Assembly: GCA_902363135.1 (NCBI GenBank)
Contig: CABIZF010000005.1
Location: forward strand, 62,001-126,000
Reading direction: 5' to 3'
Source: Lachnospiraceae bacterium
GTDB lineage: Bacteria > Bacillota > Clostridia > Lachnospirales > Lachnospiraceae
DNA length: 64,000 nucleotides
Shown: positions 17,163-26,305 of the stretch, piece after piece
Numbering within the stretch: the stretch's first letter is position 1
Layout of the letters: every line of letters starts with the position of its first letter
Translations under genes and position numbers: made by a program
The notes under the pieces: model-generated
Databases searched by the model: none
Told to the model about the DNA's origin: nothing
Seen by the model: the letters and a program-made list of their open reading frames with translations, nothing else

Positions 17163-18684
17163 GCCCTGTACCTCCAATCTGAGTCATCATGCTTCCGACC
17201 GTATTTTTATCGGTCGTTCTTCCGTCCACAATTCCGCTGACCTCGCCGCCGCACAGTACGAGAATACGATCAGCCAGCTCCAGCAGCACATCCAGATCCT
17301 CTCCGACAAAGATAACCGCAGATCCTTTCTCCTTCTGCTCGTTGATCAGATTGTAAATGGTATAAGAAGAATTGATATCAAGTCCGCGCACCGCATAGGC
17401 CGTCATCAGCACCGTCGGACAGGAAGAAATCTCACGTCCTACAAGCACCTTCTGCACATTTCCGCCCGACAGGCGGCGAACCGGTGTGGATAACCCGGGC
17501 GTCACGACCTCCAGATCGTTTACAACCGTCTGCGCCAGATCCTTCGGCGCCTTCCGGTCTGTAAACATCGACCGGCCATTTCGGAAGGAACGCAGCATCA
17601 TATTATCAGTCAGATCCATATCCCCGACGAGTCCCATGCCGAGTCGGTCCTCCGGGACAAAGGAAAGAGCCACACCCATATCCATGATCTTCCGCGGATC
17701 CTTTCCGATCAGCTCCTCACTGCTCCCATCCTCGTTGATATAAGTGATGCTTCCGCTCTCAGTCACCTGGAGTCCGGCAATCGATTCCAGAAGCTCCTTC
17801 TGTCCGCAGCCGGAAATACCGGCGATTCCGAGGATCTCTCCGCTGCGCGCCTCGAAGGACACATTTTTCAGCCTGTAAATACCGTCCTCGTCTTTTACCG
17901 ACAGTCCCTCGACCTTCAGACGCGGCTTCGGATTCACCGGCTCCGGGCGTGCGATATTTAACGTCACCTTATGACCGACCATCATGTCCGTCATCTCCTG
18001 TGCATTTGTCTCCTTTGTCGCCATATCGCCGACAAAGCAGCCGCGGCGCAGCACGGCCACGCGGTCAGACAGGCTCTCAACCTCATGCATTTTATGGGTA
18101 ATGATAATGATCGCCTTGCCGTCGTTTCGCATATTTCTCAGAACTGCGAACAGCTTCTCCGTCTCCTGTGGCGTCAGTACCGCAGTCGGCTCGTCCAGAA
18201 TCAGGATGTCGGCTCCCCGGTACAGCACCTTGATGATCTCGACGGTCTGTTTCTGTGACACGGACATATTGTAAACCTTCTGATCCGGATCCACATCAAA
18301 ACCGTACTTATCACAGATGCTGCGGATCTTTTCGGATGTCTTTTTCAGATTCAGGTGTCCCTTCATGCCAAGCGCCACATTCTCCGCCGCGCTCAATACA
18401 TCAATCAGCTTGAAATGCTGATGCACCATGCCGATTCCGCACGCATAAGCATCCTTTGGCGACCGGATCACCGTCTCCTTCCCATTGATAAAAATCTGGC
18501 CTTCATCCGGAAAATAAATACCGGACAACATATTCATCAGCGTCGTCTTACCGCTTCCGTTTTCTCCGAGCAGCGCCAGAATCTCCCCACGGTAAATATC
18601 CAGATTCACCTTATCATTTGCCACGACTGATCCGAAACTCTTTGTAATATTTCTTAAGGATACTGCTGCTGTCTTACTCTCCAA
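17155..18684 (-). CDS. ABC transporter ATP-binding protein, BMP/nucleoside type (two NBDs)
   Basis: Predicted 509-residue tandem ATPase (YufO/NupO-like). The first domain has a complete Walker A (GENGSGKTT, residues 40-48) and Walker B (DILILDEPTAVLTP). The second domain is degenerate: GISGCGQKELL replaces Walker A and TVLMTAYAVRGLD stands where the catalytic glutamate is expected. Loss of the second Walker B glutamate is common in this family, but here even the usual AAQPTRGLD sequence is altered. The start is TTG 18684, with AAAGGAGG 7 nt upstream. It couples ATP hydrolysis in the first site to uptake through the two permeases. Confidence 0.9.
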   Translation of the reverse strand: MESKTAAVSLRNITKSFGSVVANDKVNLDIYRGEILALLGENGSGKTTLMNMLSGIYFPDEGQIFINGKETVIRSPKDAYACGIGMVHQHFKLIDVLSAAENVALGMKGHLNLKKTSEKIRSICDKYGFDVDPDQKVYNMSVSQKQTVEIIKVLYRGADILILDEPTAVLTPQETEKLFAVLRNMRNDGKAIIIITHKMHEVESLSDRVAVLRRGCFVGDMATKETNAQEMTDMMVGHKVTLNIARPEPVNPKPRLKVEGLSVKDEDGIYRLKNVSFEARSGEILGIAGISGCGQKELLESIAGLQVTESGSITYINEDGSSEELIGKDPRKIMDMGVALSFVPEDRLGMGLVGDMDLTDNMMLRSFRNGRSMFTDRKAPKDLAQTVVNDLEVVTPGLSTPVRRLSGGNVQKVLVGREISSCPTVLMTAYAVRGLDINSSYTIYNLINEQKEKGSAVIFVGEDLDVLLELADRILVLCGGEVSGIVDGRTTDKNTVGSMMTQIGGTGHE

Positions 18685-18719
18685 ATGGATATCCTCCTTT
18701 CTTTTCCCTTGCAACCAAC

Positions 18720-18750
18720 GAAACCGGGCGATGTAGCACCACCCGGTTTC
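18720..18750 (-). other. Hairpin between binding-protein and ATPase genes
   Basis: A 9-bp perfect stem (GAAACCGGG with CCCGGTTTC, 13-nt loop) without a T tract. In transport operons such structures often protect the upstream binding-protein message and lower expression of the membrane components; that role is inferred here. Confidence 0.6.
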
Positions 18751-18825
18751 TGTACTGTCCTTTTCTGTTCTGTCAGGCGCTTCTATGCCCGGCAGAAGCT
18801 TTGTTTCATAACTTGCTTGATTCGG

Positions 18826-20022
18826 TTAAAACGCGGTATCCAGCAGGTCGATGCCATCGATCTTGACATCAAAGTACGGTGCGGAACGGAAACCTTCTGC
18901 AGACTCATGGAAGTATCCGTCCGATACTGCCTCATGGTCTCCCTTATAATCTGCATCTGTGTCTACGTCTGCCATGTAGCTCTCAAGCTCTTTTCCGTCT
19001 ACTGTAAAGGTAGCGGTATCAAATACATGAAGCTCACCGGATTCCAGCTTTGCCTTTGCCGCATCGATTGCTTCCTGAGTACCCTCTGCAGCGGTCTTTC
19101 CAAGGCTGGTCAGCTCTACTGATCCGGTCTCCAGATTGCCGGTCCAGTCGGTATCGATCGCTTCACCGCTTGCCACACAGCCCATTGCATACTCAAAATA
19201 CGGCTCCCAGTTGATTCTGGAAGAAACAAGGAAGGTCTCCGGGCATGCGCTCTCTGTGCTTCCGTTGTATGATACGTCCGGAACACCTGCGGTCTCACAC
19301 GCGGTCGGTGCACCCATGGAGTCTGCATGCTGGCTGATCAGTACACAGCCATCCTCGATCAGCTTGTTCGCGCCTTCCTTCTCAGCGGTCTCATCATACC
19401 AGGAACCTGTGAAAGTAACTTCCATCGTGGCAGTCGGGCATACCGAACGTGCGCCAAGGAAGTAAGAAGTATATCCGGAAATAACCTCTGCATAGGTATA
19501 TGCACCTACATAGCCCATCTTCGCCTGATCTGCAGTGATCGTTCCTGCGTCGATCATCTCATTTAACTTCATGCCAGCTGCAATACCAGCGAGGTAACGT
19601 CCCTCATAAATCGAAGCAAATGCATTATGGAAATTATCCAGCTCCTCTGTGTGTGCCTTTGTTCCGGTCGCATGGCAGAACTGAACATCCGGGAATTCTC
19701 TTGCTGCCTCAATGATGTAGTCCTCATGTCCGAAGCTGTCTGCAAATACGAAGTTGCAGCCTGCGTCTGCGAGCTCACACGCTGCCTCATATGCTTCCTG
19801 GCCCTCCGGGATTCCGGTCTTAGCTACATACTCGATACCCATTTTTTCGCAGGCTGCCTTTGCTGCATTGATGAAGTTCAGGTCATACGTGGAATTCTCG
19901 TCATGCAGGAAAATAAATCCGGCCTTTACCGTTGTCTCCTCCGCATTGACTGCAACGCCGGTACACGCTCCGAGAGTTGCGATCACAGATGCTGCCGCGA
20001 TCAGTTTTACACACTTTTTCAT
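18826..20022 (-). CDS. BMP-family nucleoside-binding (lipo)protein
   Basis: Predicted 398-residue extracellular solute-binding protein of the Bmp/Med family. The N-terminus has a lysine pair, a hydrophobic stretch and TLGAC at about residues 16-20, a possible lipobox; AVNAEE shortly after could alternatively be a signal peptidase I site. The mature part begins KAGFIFLHDENSTYDLNF, a typical BMP opening. It is first in the operon and is preceded by a purine riboswitch and terminator, so the expected ligand is a purine nucleoside or related compound. ATG has AAGGAG upstream. The stop codon lies within a fragment of the R3 repeat. Confidence 0.9.
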   Translation of the reverse strand: MKKCVKLIAAASVIATLGACTGVAVNAEETTVKAGFIFLHDENSTYDLNFINAAKAACEKMGIEYVAKTGIPEGQEAYEAACELADAGCNFVFADSFGHEDYIIEAAREFPDVQFCHATGTKAHTEELDNFHNAFASIYEGRYLAGIAAGMKLNEMIDAGTITADQAKMGYVGAYTYAEVISGYTSYFLGARSVCPTATMEVTFTGSWYDETAEKEGANKLIEDGCVLISQHADSMGAPTACETAGVPDVSYNGSTESACPETFLVSSRINWEPYFEYAMGCVASGEAIDTDWTGNLETGSVELTSLGKTAAEGTQEAIDAAKAKLESGELHVFDTATFTVDGKELESYMADVDTDADYKGDHEAVSDGYFHESAEGFRSAPYFDVKIDGIDLLDTAF

Positions 20023-20103
20023 TTCCTTTTCTCCTTCGATTGAATTATTGTGGTGTCAGATCCGGAATTTCTGGTGGCAAACGCTTCCTTTGCATTTTTG
20101 AGC

Positions 20104-20136
20104 AAAAAAAGCAGATGTACAATCCAATACATCTGC
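20104..20136 (-). terminator. Riboswitch-controlled terminator
   Basis: Perfect 9-bp stem GCAGATGTA/TACATCTGC with an 8-nt loop and seven T residues, directly downstream of the purine aptamer and upstream of the binding-protein gene. It is the natural expression platform: ligand binding should favour termination. Confidence 0.85.
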
Positions 20137-20150
20137 AGATAAACAAACTC

Positions 20151-20226
20151 TATCCACCCAATAGTCGCAACTGAACGGCGTGCGGTAGAAACGTCTGAAC
20201 CATCTTCACAGACCTATATCGGATAA
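20151..20226 (-). promoter_or_regulatory. Purine riboswitch aptamer, guanine type
   Basis: The minus strand carries the conserved core in order: P1 (CCGATA with TATTGG), P2 (GTCTG with CAGAC), an L2 loop ending GATGG, the invariant junction GTTTCTACC, P3 (CGCA with TGCG) with an L3 containing GCCGTT, and junction GACTAT. The specificity base in that last junction is C, as in guanine riboswitches; adenine aptamers have T. It controls the BMP-type importer operon, suggesting repression of nucleoside uptake when guanine is plentiful. Confidence 0.88.
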
Positions 20227-20351
20227 CACTACTTATTTAAAGTCTAACAACTTTCCCGGCGCTTGTCAAACAAATTGCTATCCGAAAAAGCTTTTCGGTA
20301 CAAATGCCAAAAAATCGACATTTTTTGTATGACCGTTCGTCATTTAGACAA

Positions 20352-20402
20352 GGCAATCGCTTTGCGCAACGAAAGCAGGAGACCTGCCTGATTCTGGTCA
20401 AA
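20352..20402. repeat. R3 repeat copy
   Basis: Contains GGCAATCGCTTTGCGCAA followed by GAAAGCAGG and CTGATTCTGGTCAAA. Better copies are at 25582 and 47997. It lies between the riboswitch region and the promoter of the next gene. Confidence 0.55.
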
Positions 20403-20430
20403 AGAATATGAAAAAATCGCCCTGCAATCA

Positions 20431-20459
20431 TTGACATTCCAGACTGTTTGTGGTAGTAT
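20431..20459 (+). promoter_or_regulatory. Sigma-A-type promoter of the hemolysin III gene
   Basis: Consensus TTGACA (20431-20436), 17 nt, TAGTAT (20454-20459). Confidence 0.75.
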
Positions 20460-20552
20460 TCGTCAATATAGAACGTAGTTTTAAAAACTACATTGTATTA
20501 TGTAAGCAACACTTCGGTAATCCGCTTTGGACGTTTATAAGGAGGGATTTTC

Positions 20553-21203
20553 ATGACTATTACAATCCGTGAACCCGGCAGTGCCATCACACATCTGATC
20601 GGCCTGCTGCTCGCTGCCTTTGCAGCCATTCCGATGCTTGTTAAAGCAGCACTTTTTTCCACCCGTACGGCTGTTGCAGCGATGGCCGTCTTTATGACGA
20701 GCATGATCCTGCTCTATGCTGCGAGCACGCTCTATCATTCTGTGAATCTGACCGGATCGAAGCTGAAGCTCTTTAAAAAGCTTGATCATATGATGATCTT
20801 CGTCCTGATTGCAGGCTCCTACACGCCGGTATGCCTGCTCGTGCTCACACCGGATGCCGGGTATCCGCTTCTCATCGCTGTATGGGGTATCGCAGCAGCC
20901 GGTATGCTCTTCAAGCTCTGCTGGGTGACCTGTCCGAAATATATTTCTTCTATTATATATGTCGCGATGGGATGGGCCTGCCTCTCCGTATTTGGTCAGC
21001 TCATTCACACCCTGAGCCACGCGGCCTTTTCCTGGCTGCTGGCCGGCGGACTCTTCTACACCGTAGGCGGCATCATCTATGCACTGCGGCTCCCGTTTTT
21101 TAACGCCCGCCACCGCAATTTCGGCTCTCACGAGATTTTCCATCTCTTTGTCATGGCCGGAAGCATCTGCCATTTCATTTGTATGTATCGGTACGTGCTA
21201 TAG
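20553..21203 (+). CDS. trhA: Hemolysin III / TrhA family membrane protein
   Basis: Predicted 216-residue, seven-helix membrane protein of the PAQR/hemolysin III family. Conserved features are EPGSAITHLIG near the N-terminus, the LYHS motif, the KLDHMMIFVLIAGSYTP helix, and the C-terminal SHEIFHLFVMAGS with the family's metal-binding histidines. Bacterial members influence membrane lipid homeostasis; haemolysis is not a safe prediction. ATG has AAGGAGG upstream. Its stop abuts the stop of the convergent engB gene through a shared CTATAG. Confidence 0.93.
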   Translation: MTITIREPGSAITHLIGLLLAAFAAIPMLVKAALFSTRTAVAAMAVFMTSMILLYAASTLYHSVNLTGSKLKLFKKLDHMMIFVLIAGSYTPVCLLVLTPDAGYPLLIAVWGIAAAGMLFKLCWVTCPKYISSIIYVAMGWACLSVFGQLIHTLSHAAFSWLLAGGLFYTVGGIIYALRLPFFNARHRNFGSHEIFHLFVMAGSICHFICMYRYVL

Positions 21204-21791
21204 CTCTCCATTCCAGAGCGCTTCAATTACCGCCCACACTTCCTCGACCCCCTGCTTTGTCTGCGCGGAAAACGGGATGATCGTTGTCCCCGGCTTTACC
21301 GCAAGCCCTTCTCTGATCAATTTGATCTGCTTCTGAACCTGGCTGCGCTTGATCTTGTCGAGCTTCGTCGCGATGATGATCGGCGCAAAGCCGTTCTGAC
21401 AGATCCAGTCATACATGATCGCATCATTTTTTCCCGGCTCGTGCCGGATATCAATCAGCAAAAAGACAGCCTTCAGCTGCTTTGAACCGTGCAGATAGCG
21501 CTCGATCAGCTTTCCCCACTTCTCCTTTTCGCTCTGTGGTACCTTCGCATAGCCGTACCCCGGCAGATCGACCAGATACTCTGCCTGATTGATCCGGTAA
21601 AAATTGATCGTCTGTGTCTTTCCCGGCTGAGAGCTCGTACGCGCCAGCGCCTTGCGGTTCACAAGACTGTTGATCAGAGACGACTTCCCGACATTCGATT
21701 TTCCTGCAAATGCAACCTCCGGGTATGCATTTTCCGGAAGCTTACTTGTGATTCCGCACACTGCTTCCAATTCCGCCTGTTTGATTACCAT
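21198..21791 (-). CDS. engB: Ribosome biogenesis GTPase EngB/YsxC
   Basis: Predicted 197-residue TRAFAC-class GTPase needed for assembly of the large ribosomal subunit. G1 AFAGKSNVGKSSLIN, G3 VDLPGYGYA and G4 ATKLDK are all present. ATG 21791 has AAAGGAG upstream and gives the usual family length; the earlier in-frame start would add seven unrelated residues. It sits 13 nt after lon, the order also found in Bacillus (lonA-ysxC), so the two are probably co-transcribed. Confidence 0.96.
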   Translation of the reverse strand: MVIKQAELEAVCGITSKLPENAYPEVAFAGKSNVGKSSLINSLVNRKALARTSSQPGKTQTINFYRINQAEYLVDLPGYGYAKVPQSEKEKWGKLIERYLHGSKQLKAVFLLIDIRHEPGKNDAIMYDWICQNGFAPIIIATKLDKIKRSQVQKQIKLIREGLAVKPGTTIIPFSAQTKQGVEEVWAVIEALWNGEL

Positions 21792-21804
21792 ATCTGCTCC
21801 TTTC

Positions 21805-24123
21805 TCACGCACGCTCCAGTGCCACCTTCAGTACATCCCGCATCGACTCCGCATACACAATCTCCATGCCCTGTTTGATCTCCTCGGAAATCTCCCCGAC
21901 ATCCAGCCTGTTCTCAGCCGGAACAATCACGGTGTGCATACCGGCGCGGTTCGCAGCGAGCAGCTTCTCCTTCAATCCTCCGATCGGCAGCACCCGACCG
22001 CGCAGGGTGATCTCACCGGTCATCGCCACGTCCGCGCGCACCGGAATCTCCGTGACAGCCGATAAGATCGCTGTCGCCATTGTGATGCCGGCTGAAGGGC
22101 CATCCTTCGGCACTGCACCTTCCGGGATATGGATGTGGATATCATTCTTCGCAAAAAACTCGGCATCAATATGATAACGTCCGCTCAGCGACCGCACATA
22201 GCTGATCGCGGTACGCGCCGACTCTTTCATCACATCTCCAAGCTGCCCGGTCAGTAAAAATTCACCCTTTCCAGGCATCGTATTTACTTCGATCTGCAGC
22301 GTATCGCCGCCCACGCTCGTCCATGCAAGGCCACGCACGATGCCGATGTCACTCTTTTTATTCCTGCGGTTGACCGAAAAAATCTTCTTGCCAAGATATT
22401 TCTCCAGGTTTTTCTCGGATACCTTTACAGCTTCTGCCTTCTCCTCTAAAATCTGTCTGGCTGCCTTCCGGCAGATCTCGCCGATCCGGCGTTCCAGCTG
22501 ACGCACCCCGGCTTCACGCGTATAAGCTTCGATGATCGCCATCAGGGCCGGTTTTGTGATCGTAAGCTGCGACTTCGTCAGTCCGTTGCGCTCCAGCTGC
22601 TTCGGAATCAGATGCTCCCTTGCGATATGGTATTTTTCATTTGACGTATAGCTCGTGATCTCAATGATCTCCATCCGATCCAGCAGCGGACGCGGAATGG
22701 CATGCAGGTCATTCGCTGTCGCGACAAACATCACATGAGATAAGTCGATCGGCAGCTCCACATAATGATCCCGGAAGCGGCTGTTCTGCTCCGAATCCAG
22801 CACCTCCAACAGTGCCGACGACGTGTCGCCCTTATAATCACTGCTCACTTTATCGATCTCATCGAGCAGCATGAGCGGATTCTTGACACCTGCCTGACGC
22901 AGTCCGTTGGCCAGGCGCCCCGGCATCGCTCCGACGTAGGTACGTCGATGGCCACGGATTTCCGCTTCATCCCGCACACCTCCGAGGCTGATCCGGACAT
23001 ACTTTTTATCCAAAGCCCGCGCGATTGAGCGCGCGATTGACGTCTTTCCGGTACCCGGCGGTCCGACAAGGCAGAGAATCGGGCTGTCGCCTCCCTTTGT
23101 CAGTACACGCACCGCAAGGAATTCCAGCACGCGCTCCTTGACCTTTTCCAGTCCGTAATGATCTTCATCAAGAATCCGTGCTGCATTTTTCAGATCCTGA
23201 TTGTCCTCGGACTCTTTATCCCATGGAAGCTCCAACAGCGTCTCAATATAACCGCGCAGAACCGAATTCTCCGCATTGTTGCTGCCGATACCACGCAGGC
23301 GGTCTGCTTCTTTGATGATGCGCGCCTTAACCTCATCAGAAGCCTCCAGCTCCTTTGCCTGCTGTTTATATTTTTCCACATCCGAGAGCAGCGTATCCTC
23401 GCCGAGCTCTTCCTGAATGACCTTGATCTGTTCACGCAGGATGTACTCCTTTTGACTTTTGTCTACACGCTCCCGGACTTTCTGCTGGATCTCATTGCGA
23501 ATCTGCAGAATCTCTATCTCATTTGTCACGATCTGATAAAGGCAATCATAGCGTTCCAACAGCCCATTGGCCTCTAAAAGCTGCTGCCGCTCCTGATAAT
23601 GCAGCGGCAGCCGTGCACATACCTGCTCCACCAGCTCCTCCAGAGCATCCAGCTCCAGCAGTGCGCCGAGCAGCTCCTTGCCAAATTTCTGATTCATCTG
23701 TGCATAACGCTTCAGCAGATCCTGCAATGCCCGCTGCATCGCCAGCTCCGTATTCCGGTCCAGATCATATGCCTCTTCCTCCAGAAGCTCGATTTCACCT
23801 GCCAGATATCCTTTGGCCTCCTGCATGGAAATGAGACGTGCCCGCTGCATTCCCTCTACCATGACACGCACAATCCCCTTTGGCATCTTCGTGACGGTAC
23901 GGACCTCTGCTGCTATACCGATCGGATACAGCCCCTCTGCCTGCGGACGGTCCTGCTCCGGGTCCTGCTGCGTTACGAGAAAAATCATCTTGGCCTGATC
24001 CATCGCCGCTTCCACCGCACGGATGGATGACTCACGGCTGATATCAAAATTAACAACCATTTTCGGCAGTACCGTCAGGCCGCGCAGCGGAATAATTGGC
24101 GTTACTCTTCTTCCTTCTTCCAT
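21805..24123 (-). CDS. lon: ATP-dependent protease Lon
   Basis: Predicted 772-residue AAA+ serine protease that degrades misfolded and regulatory proteins. The N-terminal substrate-binding domain starts at PIIPLRGLTVLP, Walker A is GPPGTGKTS, Walker B is LMLLDEIDK, and the catalytic dyad is Ser677 (in PKDGPSAGI) and Lys718 (in GGLKEKL). ATG 24123 with AAAAGGAG upstream is used; the frame is open back to 24291 but that part overlaps the clpX terminator hairpin and has no family similarity. It is in the tig-clpP-clpX-lon-engB quality-control cluster. Confidence 0.97.
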   Translation of the reverse strand: MEEGRRVTPIIPLRGLTVLPKMVVNFDISRESSIRAVEAAMDQAKMIFLVTQQDPEQDRPQAEGLYPIGIAAEVRTVTKMPKGIVRVMVEGMQRARLISMQEAKGYLAGEIELLEEEAYDLDRNTELAMQRALQDLLKRYAQMNQKFGKELLGALLELDALEELVEQVCARLPLHYQERQQLLEANGLLERYDCLYQIVTNEIEILQIRNEIQQKVRERVDKSQKEYILREQIKVIQEELGEDTLLSDVEKYKQQAKELEASDEVKARIIKEADRLRGIGSNNAENSVLRGYIETLLELPWDKESEDNQDLKNAARILDEDHYGLEKVKERVLEFLAVRVLTKGGDSPILCLVGPPGTGKTSIARSIARALDKKYVRISLGGVRDEAEIRGHRRTYVGAMPGRLANGLRQAGVKNPLMLLDEIDKVSSDYKGDTSSALLEVLDSEQNSRFRDHYVELPIDLSHVMFVATANDLHAIPRPLLDRMEIIEITSYTSNEKYHIAREHLIPKQLERNGLTKSQLTITKPALMAIIEAYTREAGVRQLERRIGEICRKAARQILEEKAEAVKVSEKNLEKYLGKKIFSVNRRNKKSDIGIVRGLAWTSVGGDTLQIEVNTMPGKGEFLLTGQLGDVMKESARTAISYVRSLSGRYHIDAEFFAKNDIHIHIPEGAVPKDGPSAGITMATAILSAVTEIPVRADVAMTGEITLRGRVLPIGGLKEKLLAANRAGMHTVIVPAENRLDVGEISEEIKQGMEIVYAESMRDVLKVALERA

Positions 24124-24164
24124 CTTGTGTCTCCTTTTCATGCTATGATGATGCTTGCTTCGGT

Positions 24165-24219
24165 TAAAAAAGCTGCTGCAGAAGCAGACATGCTTGTCCT
24201 CGTCTGTTCTGCAGCAGCT
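24165..24219 (-). terminator. Terminator between clpX and lon
   Basis: On the minus strand AGCTGCTGCAGAA pairs with TTCTGCAGCAGCT, with further inner pairing, followed by TTTTTT. It probably reduces read-through from clpX into lon, implying that lon has its own promoter or receives attenuated transcription. Confidence 0.85.
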
Positions 24220-24232
24220 GCCTGCGTTTATC

Positions 24233-25525
24233 TTATGCGGTCTCAGTCTCTTCCACAACGCCAAGGCGGCGTCTTCTCCTGCCACGCACATCCTCGCGGT
24301 AAGTCAGCTCCGGCTCTGCCGTACCTTCCACCGCTTCCTTTGTAATCGTGCATGTCGCGATCTTCTCATCTGACGGAATACGGAACATCAGCTCCTGCAT
24401 GACGCCTTCCATGATCGCACGCAGTCCCCGCGCTCCGGTACGGCGCTTGATCGTCTTTTCCGCGATGGCCTCAATAGCCTCCGGGGTAAAGGTCAGCTCC
24501 ACATCATCCAGCCCGATCAGACCCTGATACTGCTTGATCAGCGCATTCTTCGGCTCGGTCAGAATCCGTACCAGTGCATCCTTATCCAGCTCATCCAAAG
24601 ATACGACGACCGGTACGCGGCCCATGAACTCCGGAATCATACCAAATTTAATAAAGTCCTGCGGAAGCGCTTTTTTGAGTACTTCGCCGACGTTGTGCTT
24701 CTCCTTTTCAGTAAGCTCGGAATTGAATCCGATGCCCTTCTTATCCAGCCGGGAAGAAATAATCTTTTCCAGGCCTTCAAATGCACCGCCACAGATAAAG
24801 AGAATGTTTGTCGTGTCGATCTGAATCAGCTCCTGATGCGGATGCTTCCTTCCACCCTGCGGCGGTACGGAAGCGACCGTCCCTTCGAGTATCTTCAGCA
24901 GCGCCTGCTGTACACCCTCTCCGGAAACATCACGTGTGATAGATGCATTCTCCGACTTTCTCGTAATCTTGTCGATCTCATCAATATAAATGATACCATG
25001 CTCTGCTTTTTTGATATCATAGTCTGCTGCCTGAATGATCTTGAGCAGAATATTTTCCACATCCTCGCCCACATATCCGGCCTCCGTCAGAGAGGTCGCA
25101 TCTGCGATTGCAAACGGTACATTCAGCAGTCTCGCCAAGGTCTGTGCCAGCATCGTCTTTCCGGAACCAGTCGGCCCAAGCATCAGAATATTGCTCTTCT
25201 GTACTTCCACATCCAGATATTTTCCGCTCATGATACGCTTGTAGTGATTGTACACAGCCACCGCCAGCGCTTTTTTCGCTTCATCCTGTCCGATGACGTA
25301 TTCATCCAGAAAATCCTTGATCTCCATCGGTTTCTGAAGATTGATCGCATACTCCCCATCCGGAGCATACTCCTCATCCATCTCTTCCTCTATGATCTCT
25401 GAGCAGATTTCCACACACTCATCGCAAATATATACCCCGTTTGGACCAGCTATGAGCTTGTGCACCTGATCCTCTGTCTTATTGCAGAAGGAGCATCTGA
25501 TTTTGTCATTGTTTTTCCCTGGCAT
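24233..25525 (-). CDS. clpX: ClpX, ATPase subunit of ClpXP protease
   Basis: Predicted 430-residue AAA+ unfoldase. An N-terminal four-cysteine zinc-binding domain (CSFC and CDEC pairs) is followed by Walker [11 protein letters not shown], the Walker B segment IIYIDEIDK and the pore loop region around [11 protein letters not shown]. It delivers substrates to ClpP, encoded immediately upstream. ATG has a GAGGTGG site. A long R2/R3 repeat and a hairpin separate it from clpP. Confidence 0.97.
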   Translation of the reverse strand: MPGKNNDKIRCSFCNKTEDQVHKLIAGPNGVYICDECVEICSEIIEEEMDEEYAPDGEYAINLQKPMEIKDFLDEYVIGQDEAKKALAVAVYNHYKRIMSGKYLDVEVQKSNILMLGPTGSGKTMLAQTLARLLNVPFAIADATSLTEAGYVGEDVENILLKIIQAADYDIKKAEHGIIYIDEIDKITRKSENASITRDVSGEGVQQALLKILEGTVASVPPQGGRKHPHQELIQIDTTNILFICGGAFEGLEKIISSRLDKKGIGFNSELTEKEKHNVGEVLKKALPQDFIKFGMIPEFMGRVPVVVSLDELDKDALVRILTEPKNALIKQYQGLIGLDDVELTFTPEAIEAIAEKTIKRRTGARGLRAIMEGVMQELMFRIPSDEKIATCTITKEAVEGTAEPELTYREDVRGRRRRRLGVVEETETA

Positions 25526-25552
25526 GTTTCCACCTCTTATATATTTACTAAG

Positions 25553-25632
25553 CGTAAAGCGGACATTCGCAATCCGCTGCTTATCGCTTTGCGCAATTGA
25601 AACAGGGCCTTACTTGATTCGGTAAAGTAAGG
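25553..25632. repeat. R2 fragment joined to an R3 repeat
   Basis: AAAGCGGACATTCGCAATCC (R2 start) passes directly into an R3 copy, TTATCGCTTTGCGCAATTGA, which ends TTGATTCGGTAAAG. At 47997 the two units occur in the opposite order, showing modular assembly. Confidence 0.7.
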
Positions 25633-25645
25633 AAATTCCCGTAAA

Positions 25646-25687
25646 GCAAAATACAGGACTGTCACCAGTATTGTGCGACAGCCCCGT
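25646..25687 (-). terminator. Hairpin after clpP, possible terminator
   Basis: On the minus strand ACGGGGCTGTC can pair with GACAGTCCTGT (two G-T pairs); only a short interrupted T tract follows. It may give partial termination between clpP and clpX. Confidence 0.5.
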
Positions 25688-25692
25688 GCATT

Positions 25693-26274
25693 TTATCTTG
25701 ATTTGACCAGTTCGTCAATCAAACCATATTCTTTTGCTTCTTCTGCTGTCATATAATTATCACGGTCGGTATCTGCCGCGATCCGCTCCAGCGGCTGGCC
25801 GGTATTAGCAGCCAGAATTTCATTCAGCTTCTGCTTCGTGCGGAGAATCTGATCCGCGACAATCTGAATGTCCGTCGCCTGTCCGCGCGCACCGCCGGAC
25901 GGCTGATGAATCATGATCTCTGCATTCGGCAGAGCAAAACGCTTGCCCTTTGCGCCGCCTGCCAGCAGGAACGCACCCATGCTCGCAGCCATACCCATGC
26001 AGATCGTAGATACGTCGCATTTTACATAATTCATCGTATCATAAATCGCCATGCCTGCCGTGACTGATCCGCCCGGGCTGTTGATGTAGAGCTGAATATC
26101 CTTATTCGGATCCTCAGACTCCAGAAACAGAAGCTGCGCAACGATCAGGTTCGCGCTGACATCTGTCACTTCCTCGCCCAGAAAAATGATCCGGTCGTTC
26201 AGCAGTCTGGAAAAAATATCGTAGGAACGTTCGCCTCTTCCGGTCTGTTCGATGACATAAGGTATAAAACTCAT
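25693..26274 (-). CDS. clpP: ClpP, proteolytic subunit of Clp protease
   Basis: Predicted 193-residue serine protease that forms the 14-subunit degradation chamber. Catalytic Ser98 ([11 protein letters not shown]) and His123 (MIHQPSGG) are in the standard places, with the aspartate in the DTDRDNYM region. The family N-terminal loop begins [25 protein letters not shown] has AGGAGG upstream. It is 31 nt downstream of tig and precedes clpX. Confidence 0.97.
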   Translation of the reverse strand: MSFIPYVIEQTGRGERSYDIFSRLLNDRIIFLGEEVTDVSANLIVAQLLFLESEDPNKDIQLYINSPGGSVTAGMAIYDTMNYVKCDVSTICMGMAASMGAFLLAGGAKGKRFALPNAEIMIHQPSGGARGQATDIQIVADQILRTKQKLNEILAANTGQPLERIAADTDRDNYMTAEEAKEYGLIDELVKSR

Positions 26275-26305
26275 TTCGTCTCCTCCTGACTGGAACCGAT
26301 CTGTA

